A stretch of 64,000 bases of DNA. It comes from Taxillus chinensis (lineage: Eukaryota > Streptophyta > Magnoliopsida > Santalales > Loranthaceae). Positions 20,272-31,688 of this stretch are shown here, piece by piece. The notes under the pieces are model-generated. The model did no database searches, was not told the origin of the DNA, and was given only the letters and a program-made list of their open reading frames with translations. Positions within the stretch are counted from its first letter, which is position 1, and each line of letters begins with the position of its first letter. The position numbers were made by a program, and so were the translations under genes. The stretch spans positions 1 to 64,000 of the forward strand of contig JAKCVP010000389.1 in the NCBI GenBank assembly GCA_023512835.1. Direction: 5' to 3'.

Positions 20272-22128
20272 ATGACTCGAATGATGTACCGCCCTCTGAG
20301 GCAGTCCTGCATCTTGTGTCAGCTGCGCGCGCTGGCCGCTCCCAGTCCGTCTCTCGCATCATGGCAGTCATCCCGATTCGCCTCCTCGTTGGCGCAACGA
20401 AAGCGGACGCCATCCCGAATGACTCTCTCCGACAAGGTCGCGCGCCCCTCGAAATCCTCGCCTTCGGCTGGACCAAGGCGAAGAGAAAACAATCCCTTTG
20501 GCGCCATGAATAGGACAGATCCTGGCATCAAGGTCTCTGCCCTGCAGCAAAGACGAACGGAGTCGGAAATGCGAAGAGCCTTACGACATGCCCCCAAAGG
20601 CGCGAAGAAGGAGAAGAAGGAGCGCCAGCCAGGCGATATGAAAGCGCTGAAAATGCGAGGGTCTCTGCACCAGGTTCCATACGGCCACCGATCGCAAGTC
20701 AAGGCGCGCCTCACCGAAGTGGACTCTTTTGATCAATTCCCGCTCTTGGATTCTGTGCGCTCTGCCATTGCAAAGGATGGCCTTCGTGGTCTTCAGGATA
20801 TCGGGCCCACGCCAATACAACGTCTTGCCATACCTGCTCTTCTCGGTTTCGGAGACAAGAAAGGGCGTCGATCGGAGCAGCCTGTCGGCCCATCTAGTAA
20901 AATGAAGCAGTATCTCCTTGCTGCTGAGACAGGCTCGGGGAAGACTCTGGCTTATGCTATCCCAACTCTCGAAGCCGTCAAACGAGCGGACATTGCGCAG
21001 CGCGAGGCCGAGAAGGCCAAAGAAGAATACAAGCGAAAGAACAACATCTTCGAACTCGAAGCACCTCCTCTCTCAAGTGAGGCTGACGGTCCACGTCCAA
21101 AGGCTATTGTGCTATTGCCTACGGCGGAACTGGTCGACCAGGTCGGAGCCGTATTCAAGGCTATGTCTCATGAAGTCAAGCTCCGTACCAAGATGATCTC
21201 CGCACAGTACACTTCTACGCGCATACGGAACGAGCTGTTCAAAAAGGGCAACAGCCTAGATGTGCTCATCTCAACTCCGCATCTGCTCCGAAGCATCGCC
21301 AATGCCGAGCCAAATATCTTGTCCCAAGTCACGCACTTGGTCATTGACGAAGCTGATTCCCTACTCGATCGTTCTTTCGGGCCTCTCACAGAAGCCATCC
21401 TAGATCGAGCCACTCCATCGCTCACCCACCTCATACTCTGCTCAGCTACCATTCCACGCTCTCTCGATTCAACGCTCCGCAAGAAGTACCCAGACATTGT
21501 CCGACTTTCGACTCCAAATCTGCATGCTATTCCTCGTCGAGTTCAGCTATCTGTTGTTGACCTCGATGAGCAGACGTACCGTGGCAACCGAGACCTAGCG
21601 TGCGCAGACACAATTTGGAATATTGGCAAAGCCGGTCCCAATACAGAGGATGACCCTGCAGAATCCAGCGCCGGGGTCAAGCGAATCATTGTTTTCGTCA
21701 ATGAACGTGAGAAAGCCAATGAACTAACGTCGTACCTGTTGTCGAAGGGTATCGATGCGGCGTCCATGACACGCGACAGTACCCGCGAGCGCCAAGCAGA
21801 GATATTAGCGTCATTTACCACCACCTTGCCTGATCCACTGGCGCCAAATGAGATCTTCAAGAACCCTGCTTCTGCTGCTCGCACCTTGGCAAACACTAAG
21901 GTTCTTGTTATGACCGACATTGGTTCTCGAGGCATCGATACCATTGCGGTGCGGAATGTCATCCTGTACGACGTTCCTCATACCAGTATTGACTTCATTC
22001 ATCGACTGGGCAGAGTGGGTCGAATGGGCCGTAGAGGCAGAGGATACGTTCTCGTTGGCAAGGATGACCGGAAGGATGTTGTCAGAGAGGTAAGAGAAGG
22101 CATGTTCAGGGGGCAGGCATTGATTTGA
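20272..22128 (+). CDS. mrh4: Mitochondrial DEAD-box RNA helicase, Mrh4 family
   Basis: Single exon, 618 residues from the first ATG in frame. The N-terminus is Arg/Ser/Leu-rich without acidic residues for some 40 positions (MTRMMYRPLRQS...), as expected for a mitochondrial presequence. Helicase motifs in order: a Q-motif-like GPTPIQRLAIP near 178-188, Walker A AETGSGKT at about 218-225, a degenerate Ia (PTAELVDQV), STPHLL, DEAD at about 359-362, SAT at about 391-393, TDIGSRGID, and motif VI HRLGRVGRMGR near the C-terminus. In yeast, Mrh4 acts late in mitochondrial large-subunit ribosome assembly. Length and the Mrh4-like GPTPIQ and GSRGIDT blocks support this over cytosolic DEAD-box members. 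Confidence 0.88.
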   Translation: MTRMMYRPLRQSCILCQLRALAAPSPSLASWQSSRFASSLAQRKRTPSRMTLSDKVARPSKSSPSAGPRRRENNPFGAMNRTDPGIKVSALQQRRTESEMRRALRHAPKGAKKEKKERQPGDMKALKMRGSLHQVPYGHRSQVKARLTEVDSFDQFPLLDSVRSAIAKDGLRGLQDIGPTPIQRLAIPALLGFGDKKGRRSEQPVGPSSKMKQYLLAAETGSGKTLAYAIPTLEAVKRADIAQREAEKAKEEYKRKNNIFELEAPPLSSEADGPRPKAIVLLPTAELVDQVGAVFKAMSHEVKLRTKMISAQYTSTRIRNELFKKGNSLDVLISTPHLLRSIANAEPNILSQVTHLVIDEADSLLDRSFGPLTEAILDRATPSLTHLILCSATIPRSLDSTLRKKYPDIVRLSTPNLHAIPRRVQLSVVDLDEQTYRGNRDLACADTIWNIGKAGPNTEDDPAESSAGVKRIIVFVNEREKANELTSYLLSKGIDAASMTRDSTRERQAEILASFTTTLPDPLAPNEIFKNPASAARTLANTKVLVMTDIGSRGIDTIAVRNVILYDVPHTSIDFIHRLGRVGRMGRRGRGYVLVGKDDRKDVVREVREGMFRGQALI

Positions 22129-22792
22129 TCCAACGCTTCTTCATCCGTCAAACTCTTGGCCTACATGGTCTCTGTGACGCTCTCCGTTACGTCGCATGGA
22201 GCATGTCCGGCACCTTGTATTCAGTACGACTGTAAGATACCCACACCTGTAAAATACTGTAATGATAAGATCTCGGACGAGTCCGGACGCCCCAGAGCCT
22301 TCGACGCTCTCATGCGTATGAGCCAGCTTCTCAACGCCCGTCATCATCCGTCCCACTCCATCTTCATGAGTGGATGCGGTACTGAGACGGGCAAAAGCAG
22401 CCCTTCTTAAAAGAATCGTGGGACTCCAGATAGTCTTCAGTCGCCTCTGATCGAACTTCGAGGATGGCTTAATATGAAGGTAGTCACATCAGCCATCGAT
22501 ATGGCACTGCTTGCAGACGTTGCCTTGGGCGTGAGCCTAGCACTTGTAGCTCATGAATCAATCCTTCACTAATGCAATATCGTTGGCAAGTCATTCTCAG
22601 CCTCATTTCAGCCCCCAAAGGCGGCCGACTGCGGCAGAACCACCTGACCTCACCTGCCTACTGTTTGTAATTCCTTCCGCATTCTTATACCTGCCTGCAG
22701 ACTTTCTATACGCCACCTCCTCGACCCACTACTTCTCTCAACCCACGCTCCAGACGCGCTGCGAAAGAGGGACCTCGTCGCAAAGCCCAGCC
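22129..22792. other. Intergenic between mrh4 and rds3
   Basis: Contains the 3' flank of mrh4 and the promoter/5' UTR of rds3 (same strand). No gene-like frame with supporting features. Confidence 0.55.
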
Positions 22793-23180
22793 ATGTCTCG
22801 CCATCATCCGTACGTCCCCTCGCCCTTTCCCCTTCTCCAACACATCTAACGATCGCAGCGACCTAGTGATGTGCCGCAAGACAGCAGGCATAGCAATCGG
22901 CCGCCTGTGCGACAAGTGCGACGGCAAATGCCCCATTTGCGACTCCTACGTGCGACCCACGACGCTTGTCCGCATCTGTGACGAATGCTCGTTTGGTAAT
23001 TACCAGAACAAATGCGTCGTGTGCGGTGGTGAAGGAATCAGCGACGCCTTCTATTGCTTCGAGTGTACCAGACTTGAAAAGGATCGCGATGGATGCCCCA
23101 AGATTATCAATTTGGGCAGTTCGAGGACAGATTTATTCTACCAGCGAAAGAATTTCAGAAATCAGAATCCGCAGGGCTGA
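22793..23180 (+). CDS. rds3: PHF5A/Rds3, zinc-finger subunit of the SF3b (U2 snRNP) complex
   Basis: CDS join(22793..22809,22859..23180), 112 residues, essentially the full family length (about 107-110). The first exon has 17 coding nt (MSRHHP) and the 49-nt intron has a CTAAC branch and CGCAG acceptor. The protein is a compact array of CxxC zinc-binding pairs: CDKC, CPIC, CDEC, CVVC and CFEC, plus single Cys in MCRKTAG. The blocks [13 protein letters not shown]-type knuckles, [19 protein letters not shown] and GCPKI are highly conserved in this family. Rds3/PHF5A stabilises SF3b around the branch-point adenosine during spliceosome assembly, and this genome is intron-rich. It is convergent with pex26, with only 114 bp between stops. 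Confidence 0.95.
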
Positions 23181-23294
23181 ATCGCAGACACAATATTCGA
23201 GAACTTTACAAAAAAGAGTGGCTGCGGTGGGCTTCGGGGCGAGCCCGGACGGCATTGTCGAGGTCACCTTTACATTCGTCTCTCTGTGGAGCGT

Positions 23295-24631
23295 TTATAC
23301 GTACGAGACTTTGACGCCCATGCCTACGGTGGCCTTTAGCTTATCCCAAGAATCGCTGCCAATACGGGACACGCGATCCCGAATGTCTCTTCTAGCGAAG
23401 GCTAGGAGCAGCGCAAATACAAAAGCGAGTATGCGCAAAAACGGCATTGGGTTGCGACGCATTGTCTTGCCCAGCGAGAAAAGAGATCCTTGCAGGATCG
23501 CCATGATCGCTGCAGCACGACCGAGTACCGAGGCAGAGGGCGCCTTTGGTCTCTTTGCAGCAGGCTTGTCGTGCTGCCCTGGCTTCCTCGAATGTGGCGT
23601 GGGTGCTGGTTTCGAGGGACCGGCGGTCGCGGAGGGCTTTGGAGGCGATCTTGTAGAATCTTTTGAAGTCTTCTTCGCTGCTGCGGAGTCCCTTTCTGTT
23701 GCTTTCGACGCGTCCTTCTTCCTTCGCTTTTCCTCTGCTTCTGCCTTTGCTTTGTCGGCTGCTTGTTGCTCTGCTTCCTTGCGCCGAGCGTCTTCAGCCT
23801 GTTGCTCGCGTTGCCGCTGTAGCTCCGCCTCGCGCTTTGCCTCGATGCTGTTCTCGTCCTGCAAATTTTGCAGAGCATGCAGGAAGGCCTCCTTCCGCTC
23901 ATCGTCCATGACTTCGCTCATGGAGATGAATTCGCGAGCGTAGTCCCATTCTTCGTTGCGCGGCAGGACGTGTAAGGCGTAGATTTCAATAATCTTCAAT
24001 CTCGAGTTTAAATCTCGAGGAGTGCTGGTTCCGTTGTTGTTGTTACTACTCCGCGCAGTCTTGGGTCGGTCCATTACTGACTCGATGTCGAAGCTCGGTG
24101 TGCCAGATGCTGAGAGATACGCCTCCAACTTCTGCTGGGTAATCTTCTGATCCGATGCTTGGGTTAATAGCAAAGTGGCCCTAGACGAGTCAGTTCTTGT
24201 CCCAATTGCACAGACGGGCCTTCGTACAGGTTTGTGACAACATCAGCATCGACGCTACCCTCGGCGCCTCCATATCCAACGTTGACCACCTCGTCCCAGA
24301 CTCCGCCATCGCGCGCCTTTGACGCCAGCTCTTTCCACTTGGCACTGCCAAAGGTTGCTCTGCCGGCCTCTTGTCCCATTTCTACCACCTCGTTGAGAAT
24401 CGAGATGTACAGACTCCATACTTTGATGCGGGCTCCTCTTGATGCCGTAGCTATCGGGGCTGTGCCATTGTTTCCAGCTAGAAGAGGTTGTATCGTTTCA
24501 TAGGCGTCTGCTATCCGGCGGGTGAGGTATAGTTCCGAGGCCTGCTTGTATAGCTGAGCGATGCTCGGGGAAGCCTGTGACGCAGAGAGGGAGGAAGTGG
24601 AGGAGGCTAGTTGGGTTTCGGTTGAAGACAT
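23295..24631 (-). CDS. pex26: Peroxisomal tail-anchored peroxin, PEX26 of filamentous fungi (probable)
   Basis: CDS complement(join(23295..24180,24228..24631)), 429 residues. A 47-nt intron (donor GTACGA at 24227, branch ACTGAC, acceptor TCTAG) joins DVVTNL to ATLLLTQASDQKI. The N-terminal half is helical and TPR-like without clear repeats (PSIAQLYKQASELYLTRRIADAYETI). The middle is a long charged Glu/Lys/Gln/Ala helix with basic Ser/Pro linkers. A hydrophobic segment near the end (MPFLRILAFVFALLLAFA) is followed by a charged tail, giving tail-anchor topology. PEX26 recruits the Pex1-Pex6 AAA ATPases to the peroxisome for receptor recycling. The assignment rests on overall architecture and N-terminal resemblance to fungal PEX26 from memory; a generic tail-anchored protein remains possible. 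Confidence 0.7.
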
Positions 24632-25173
24632 GCTGGCGGTGGATATAGACTGGAGAGTCTGAGTGTTGGGCCCTTTCTAGGAGGCCCGACTTGTTGATCT
24701 GCCTGTATCCAGCCGTATGAGATTTGGGAAGCGATGAAGATATGCAAGATATTGTTATGGGTCTTGAAGTAATGAGCAATATATCCCAGATGATCAAACT
24801 CGTAAGTTCTGCTCTTTGTCGCGGTTCCAGAGGATTGTACCTTTGTAATCTCGCTGAGAGGACCGTACTGAGTACTCTCGTCTCGCCGCGAGCAGCCGAG
24901 GTCTTGGGAAAGTCAGGGTAAGTTAGCGTGCAGGGCGTCAGGCATGCGGCTCATAACTTTTGACAGCTTGGCGAGACCGCAGGTGAGGACACATTCATCA
25001 TTCGCAACGACTGCCAGCGTTCCTACTCGGTTTCCTCCGCTCACCACATTCTCCACACTCATTGAAGACTGCCTCGCATCTCCTTCGAATCTGCTGCTCA
25101 TTGCAACTTGTATACTCGACACTTTCTTAAAAGCACAACCCATCTCACTCGCGCGACACGCAATCCTCCCACA
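24632..25173. promoter_or_regulatory. Divergent promoter, pex26 / sbh1
   Basis: 542 bp lie between the pex26 start and the sbh1 ATG, and must hold both promoters. No clear TATA box or known operator was recognised. Confidence 0.55.
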
Positions 25174-25935
25174 ATGGTAAGAACAGCGATCCCCTTGGCA
25201 TACCGAAGGAGGGCATTCAATGCCCATTGGCAAGAATCCTACAGGACTCTAGCTCTTGAGATGAGCCTCGAGTCTGAGCTGGGCGCATCAGGCGGTCAGT
25301 CCCAGCAGGCAGTCATTCGCTGTTGTGGGCAGGCCCATTGAGGCCCAGAAGCTTAGAGGCCCGTATGGGCGACACATATCATATTCCAGCGAGGGCGACG
25401 CGCATGGATGACTGTGATGCTTCCGCATGAGATCAGGGGTATGGAGTGCTTGGAACCTTACGCTAACGACGTCTACTCACAGAGCTCCCCCCGTCCGAGT
25501 TCACCTGCCAATCTGCCAGGCTCTGGCCGTGCGGTCTCGCCTACCCCTCCCGGCGGCGCAAAGACAATCATCCGCAGACGCGCTGCAGCAGACCGACAAG
25601 ACAAGGCCGCAAATGCTCGGCCTTCCAGCACAAGGGCGGCTGGAGCCGGGGGCAGCTCGAGCACCATGCTCAGTACGTTCCAACGCAATGCGCAGGGAAT
25701 CCTTGCGCGGGCGGCACAAAAGCGCAGTAGTGTTTCTGAGCTAACATTGTGCAGGGCTATACACTGACGAGTCCCCTGGGTTGAAGGTGGACCCCGTTGT
25801 GGTCATGACGCTGTCGGTGGTCTTCATCATCAGCGTTGTTCTACTGCACGGTATGATGCGCCGCTCCAAGACGAGAGATTTGCTGCTAATCCCGTCACAG
25901 TCATTGCGAAGATCACAAAGAGATTCTACGCGTAG
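25174..25935 (+). CDS. sbh1: Sec61 beta subunit (Sbh1) of the ER protein translocon
   Basis: CDS join(25174..25176,25483..25672,25755..25850,25901..25935), 107 residues. The first coding exon contributes only the ATG. A 306-nt intron (GTAAGA..GCTAAC..CTCACAG) separates it from SSPRPSSP. The other introns are 82 and 50 nt with good branch sites. The N-terminal half is Ser/Pro/Arg-rich and cytosolic (RAVSPTPPGGAKTIIRRRAA). The conserved Sec61-beta region is LRLYTDESPGLKVDP followed by a C-terminal membrane anchor (VVVMTLSVVFIISVVLLHVIAKI). The protein is a small tail-anchored subunit of the Sec61 channel and helps guide nascent chains. The spliced length equals the family norm. The intron positions are set by frame continuity through the conserved block. 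Confidence 0.93.
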
Positions 25936-27443
25936 AGGGAGCGAGGCAGGATCAGGTGTGCAGTTGCCAAGGCATGTTTGCGTCTCTGGCCAAACGCAAA
26001 AGTTTTCGGGATTGCTAGGTCGAGGTGTGTGAAAGCGTAAGACAAAGCAAAACAAAGTAAAGCAAAGCTCGACAGGCAACGCTCAAGAGAGCAGAGCAGG
26101 GCATCGAGTTGCATGGCGTCAGGGACTGAACTGATAGGATTGCATGTACAATACAGCGGTAGTGAATTGAGGAGGTCATTGAAACCTGATAATGGGGAGG
26201 CGTGGCCCTTTTGGCAATGTCAGGTGGGTGCTAGACATGTGCGGTCTTCCTGGCAACCAGGTAGACGTGACCGGCGTGCCTGTGCGAGAAAAATGGGGTC
26301 ACGAGCCTTCGAAAGGAGGCAAGGGAGCGACATGGGTATGAAAGCGCATCTACGCGTCTTTGCGAACCGGGGCAGCCAACACGAGTGTAACAGGCATATG
26401 GGAGGGAATTGCAGTGCCAGAATAGGCCACGTACCGCGACCTGCGGCATTAGGTGGTATCAGATGGGTCAGAAGCTCAGCACTAAGGCGAACTATGACAG
26501 CGGGCTCCGGCATGAGGGCGACAACTAAGGCCCGTAGGTTGGGGGCGCAGGCAGGAGGCCTGAAGCCGGCGTGGGTGAAGGTTGTTGGACGAGAGGAGAA
26601 AAAAAAAGGGCGTAGCACTTAAACGGGGCGGGGGTTAGCCTCTCAGGCCTGCTTGCTGGCTGGCTCTCAGGTGCTCGGCGCAAGGTAGGTAGGTAGGCAC
26701 GGTAGGTCCACCACTACTACTGCTGTACATCCTTCCTCTCTCTCCAGACAACTTTTCTCCACGCTTTATCTCCGCACCCCGTTGCAGAGTTATTCCTCCT
26801 TGACCAGGCTCTCTCCAGACATTTCAGACGCTGCCAGCATCGGTCCCATACCCGAGACCCTTTTTTCCCACGCGACGACCGCCCGCCCTCCAGTCCTGCT
26901 CTACACGGCTGCCCTCCCGTCCACAACCCTTCCCATTCAGGCTTGCTCCTCCACAGCCGCTCACTGTCTTTGTCTGCGAGGCCCCGTCGTCTGCCTCTGC
27001 TGCTCGCTCGCGCCTTGCTGGGCCTGCTCCTCCTCCCCGATCTCATTCTTGCCGCGCCGACTTTCTGTCATCCCGTCCCATCTACCAATTTAGCACTTTG
27101 GTCCATTCCCACCTCACCTCGCCCCGTCAGACAACTGCCTCTTGCTCCCCAGACAGCACCACCATACCGCAACAATTGACCCTGCACAGCGCTTGACGAC
27201 TCTCAAGCCACGCTGTCGCCTCGCTCCCCCATCCTTTGACCACGCCTTCCGCCCAGAACCAGCCAAGTCGCCAAAGTGCCGTTGCCACCAGTCTCGCAGA
27301 CTCGGTCCTCTCCAGCCGACACCCTGTCTGGTCACCCTCCAAAGACCTTGAACGATAGAACGCTGTCCGCCCATGTCAAGAATACATCCTCCGCAATCCA
27401 CACCAGCCCTAGCGAGGCGATAGACAAGCACAAGACAACCGTC
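25936..27443. other. Intergenic and long pyrimidine-rich leader of the next gene
   Basis: From 25936 to about 26690 there is the 3' flank of sbh1, with only overlapping GC-rich open frames in both directions (e.g. 26113-26622), which I do not accept as genes. A GGTAGGTAGGTAGG block is at about 26684-26697. From about 26700 to 27440 the sequence is strongly C/T-rich on the plus strand, as usual for promoters and long 5' UTRs of filamentous fungi; it probably belongs to the nucleotidyltransferase gene at 27444. Confidence 0.5.
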
Positions 27444-30400
27444 ATGGACGCCAATAGCAGTGGGGCTACCTCGACCGTGTCGACGGGCTCGACGCGATCA
27501 CCACATATCCAATCCCAGCAACATGCACGACCGCGAATGGTGGCGTATCCCTCAAATTCCGCACCTTCCACTCCTCAGCAATTGCCGCGAGACCACATGC
27601 TACATCCCAGAACGCCTTCGCCTACTGATCGTCCGCGGAATACCTCTCCACGCTCTGCATCCTCCGAGTCAAATCATGCCGTCAACAAAATGGGCCCAGT
27701 CTCGGACAAATGTCGTTTTCAGAGCACGCAAACCTCGAGAAGACGTGTTGCATATAACATTGGAGCAGATCCTCTCCCTTCTGCCGAGTCGCCTGCATTG
27801 ATATCTGACGTACGACCGCTCGAGCTCAATCAGCAAGCCGATGCATTGTATCAAAAGTTGCTGCCTTCTCAAGAAAGTGAAGATCGCCGCAAGAGGCTCG
27901 TGGAAAAGATTCGCACCATATTGCGCGAAGAGATACCGAATGGCAAGGTGGAAGCCTTTGTGTTTGGCTCGTCTGGCAATCTTTTATGCATGAACGATTC
28001 CGATGGTCCGTCATATCTCGGCACATGCTCTGCACTCAGGACAAATGCTAACTCTAAGACCAGTTGATATCTGCGTCGTCGTTCAGGGTCCGACAATCGT
28101 TTGCGACATCGCCTCGATACTTGCCCGGAGTAGGTCTGCTCCTCCCTTGTGTCCTTTCACACAGCTTACGTATGGCGTAGGAAACCTGGAGCGTATCGTC
28201 TGTGTACACGCGAAAGCAGTACCGATTGTAAAGATCTGGGACTCTGAGACGCAAATGTCCTGCGACATCAACATCAACAATCACGTCGCTTTAACCAACA
28301 CTCAGCTGGTCAAGGCATACATGTCGGTGGGCAAACCAGTGGTCTCGAGGGGACTCGCCATGCTTGTGAAGCATTGGACGCAAAGGCGGCTTCTCAATGA
28401 AGGTATGCGCCTATGACGAGCACGACTCGGGCACGCAGCTAACTTGAAGAAGCGTCTGGTGGCACCTTGAGCTCATACACGTGGACCTTGCTTGTTATTA
28501 ACTTTTTGCAAAGTCTCAATATTCTGCCCGTCATACCGCTGGTCGACGAAGCTGGCGTGCAAAAAAAGGATTTTTCCAAGGATGTTGCACGCATCAATGC
28601 GGATTACAAATACCCGGATCGACAGCCTCGGGAGCTGGGCTACCTTTTGGTGGAGTTTTTCAGATATTACGCTTATATTGTTGACTATGAAAATACGGTC
28701 TTCTCAGTACGACAGGGACGGCGATTACCGAAGGGCTCGAGTCGCTGGGCCAATATCGCGAACAACAACCGATTTTGCATAGAGGAACCTTTTACGACGC
28801 ATCGCAATTTGGGAAATACGGCAGATGATACCGCTGCGCGTGGGATTCATGAGGAGTTGAGAAGTGCATTCGATTCATTAGCTACGCGCCAGCCACTGGA
28901 TCTGGACGGAGCAGTCTGCGCAAAGTTTGAATTTCCCAAAGAAGAATATTCTTCATCGGGATCAATATTTCAAAAACCTCGGACGGAACGACCATTACCG
29001 ACGCTTACACGAAGTCGGTCTCAGGCAGGACGCGGTGGGAAGCATGGTTCCGGAAATTCTAGGAATAATCGACAGAATGAGCAGAGGCCGTCGTCAGGGA
29101 ACAGGAGGGCCTCAAGCGGACCCCTTGGCGGACATGCATTGGTGGGTCTGCCGTTGCAAGATTTGCTGCCTCATCAGTTGCCCCCGAGCGTCATGGCTCC
29201 GGAGGTCAATGCGGCTTACATGAACCTTGAAGGACAGAAAGTAGAGCTGCAAACGCGGCAGAGACATCTCCAGAGAGGCTTCCCGATGCCGGATCTGAAC
29301 AGTCTCCAGCAGCAGCAGCGACGCTCGTTCGCAGGCATTCAAATGCCACCACCCACGGGCATCCCCACGAACCAACGGAGAAGCGACGCCGGCCATCACC
29401 CTGCGATAATACCTCAGCAATACTTTGTTGGCTATGGTCCACCATTTGGGTTTCTTGGAGGCATCCCAATGTCTCCATCGTCGTCGCACCAGGGTGCGAA
29501 CAGCACAACTCCCGGGTCGCCAATGATGCAATCAGTCACCACTATGCGCCAAAATATGTCGATGCCCTCGTCGCCCGGGCCCTCTTCACGGTCCCATTCT
29601 CAGCCAGCTCGGCCAGGAGAAAAGGTTCCGCGCTCACGGCAGGTGCAAGCAATCCATGGCGATTACTTCTATCCGTATCTACCGCCCCATGACATGGCGC
29701 AGTACCTGCCACAATACGCTATCCAGCCCGTGGGTCGAGGGAACGGCTACCCAAGCCCTCGACTGTCGTCGCAGCCGCCGATGCCACACAATGTACATGG
29801 CCAAGATCAGCCACAGCCCATGTCTGGTCCACGGCAGTATGTTGGATATGGGATCAGCAATCACGCGACCCCAGAGCAGACGCCCGCCGCGATGGACATC
29901 CGAGAAATCCCAGCCTTTGACGATCTGCATCGCACAGGTCGTGGGAGGTTCCCCCGCGACAACGAGAACGCCGTCGAAAATAGCAGCAGGTCCCCGTCGC
30001 CACGCGAATCCGCTGTTTCGACGAGGAGCATGGGTACTGGGGAACAAGCCCGCGATCGTAGCGCGCGGTTTTCCTCTGCCACAGACGACAGCCCCTACAC
30101 AGCCCCAACACCACAATCCGAAGCAGTCGAAGACATGGTCGTACCAAGCCGGACAGTGTCTCAGCCATCGGCATTTGACCAGCGCCGACCGAGCAGTGAT
30201 CTTTCAAATGACATGGGTCCGCTCATTGTCAACGGATCAAATCGCTCTGGCAGCAGTAGTGACCCTGTACGACAAAATGAGTTCGCCCACAAGCCTGAGT
30301 CGTTTGATGCTTGGAAGCAGCACGTGCTCCAACCACCAAATGGTGACCATGCCGGCTATTCGCAGCGGTATTCAATGCCTTTGCCGTTTCGACATTCAGA

Positions 30401-31001
30401 GACTCCGATAGCGCAGTCCCCTGTTTTTGGCTATTCAACTGCGCCGCCGCTCGACGCTGCCCAGTATGCTTTTGAGCACCGAAAGTCTGAGCAGGGTCTT
30501 GGAAATGCATGGGCCGCAGGCAAGCACATTACCACTTCACACCTAAACACTACAGCCCTTGCTGGACACATGCTATCGCCAGTCACCGAGACGGCTCGAA
30601 CGCCATCGCCAGAGCTGAGTAGGGAACAGTCTCGAAATGCGCGCGAGAGCAAGTCGGAATCGGCTGCCGGCAAGAGAAAGGCTTACGTAAACGGACATGC
30701 CAACCACAGCCGTACTTCGACGGTGGATGAGAACCGTGTCAATGGCTATCCTCCGCCACCCACTCCTCTACGAAATGGCGAGAACGGGGCCGGGTCTGCC
30801 TTTGCGTCTGGTGCTGCGGGCGCGCAAGGTTCTTCGTCCAAAACACCCACGACCCCGACTTCTGCGACAGGCCCTTGGCAACAGGCGGGAGGAAAGAAGA
30901 AGAAGAATCGCGGCGGGAGCACGGGGATAACGACTACTGTGGTGCAAAGCACGGGCGGACATCCACTGCCTGCGAATGCCGCGGAAAGAAAGGGTGGCTG
31001 A
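27444..31001 (+). CDS. Non-canonical poly(A)/poly(U) polymerase, Cid1/Cid13-like nucleotidyltransferase
   Basis: CDS join(27444..28005,28064..28129,28181..28402,28453..31001), 1132 residues. Introns of 58, 51 and 50 nt have CTAAC/CTTAC branch sites. The catalytic nucleotidyltransferase core follows an N-terminal disordered ~130 residues: FGSS at 174-177, the paired aspartates Asp187/Asp189 (DVDICVVV, created across intron 1) and the third Asp238 in SCDININN. The PAP/25A-associated domain follows: GTLSSYTWTLLVINFLQ, then ELGYLLVEFFRYYAY. After about residue 480 the protein is a very long Pro/Ser/Gln/Gly-rich tail, far longer than yeast Cid1 or Cid13. Such enzymes add A or U tails to RNA in the cytoplasm. 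Whether this one prefers A or U cannot be read here. Confidence 0.87.
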
Positions 31002-31035
31002 GGTGTATGCAGGGTGCTCCGTGTATCTCTGTATC

Positions 31036-31063
31036 TGTGTGTGTGTGTGTGCGTCTGTGTGTG
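31036..31063. repeat. TG microsatellite in the 3' flank
   Basis: Eight TG dinucleotides, a short CGTC interruption and four further TG units, directly downstream of the stop codon at 31001, so probably within the 3' UTR. Confidence 0.85.
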
Positions 31064-31646
31064 CAACACTGCTGTGCAATTGGAGGTAGATCGGTCCACG
31101 GCTTTGGGAGAGATGGAGCGCAAGGGGACGGGACAAAGGGGAGAATCTGTTTGAAACTTGCATGGTCGCGATGGGAGGGGCGGGGTGTAGAGCAATGCAA
31201 GTCATCTATGAGATGCCATTTTTTTTTTGATTTTCTTCTTGTCTTTTTTCGCGCGTGTTTGTGATTTGTTTCTTTCTATCTTTCGCGTCTTCGGCATGAT
31301 TGCTTCTTCTGTCTATCCATTGATGGTTTGGGTTGTGTATTGCAGAAGAAGGGCATGATGTGCATCTTGGATCTTGCATTCGTAAGAAGGAGAATGATGT
31401 GCATCTTGTTCCCAGTAAAAACACCAGATAGCTTACTTAACCTTGCTAAAGACAAGCGATGTGTCTTGCCACACGCCAGTCGATAGGATAGAAGATGGAC
31501 ACGCGGTATGGAACATCCCGTCCCATTTCATCCCATTCTCTTTTTTATTCTGTCTCGTGCAATTGTATTTCCTGGGAAACTCCACGAGACACTTACGAGA
31601 AATGCACGCGCGGAATCCACTTGTGTTTGTATCATGAGGTAGGTAC

Positions 31647-31688
31647 GAGTACGAGTATGAATATGAATATGAGTATGAATATGATTAT
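31647..31688. repeat. Hexanucleotide tandem repeat (GARTAY-like), seven units
   Basis: Seven consecutive six-base units, reading GAGTAC, GAGTAT, GAATAT, GAATAT, GAGTAT, GAATAT, GATTAT. The repeat lies in intergenic DNA. Confidence 0.85.

Noticed and set aside
26113..26622. 169-codon plus-strand open frame
   Set aside because: A GC-rich region with overlapping frames on both strands; no recognisable motif and unnatural Arg/Gly/Trp content.
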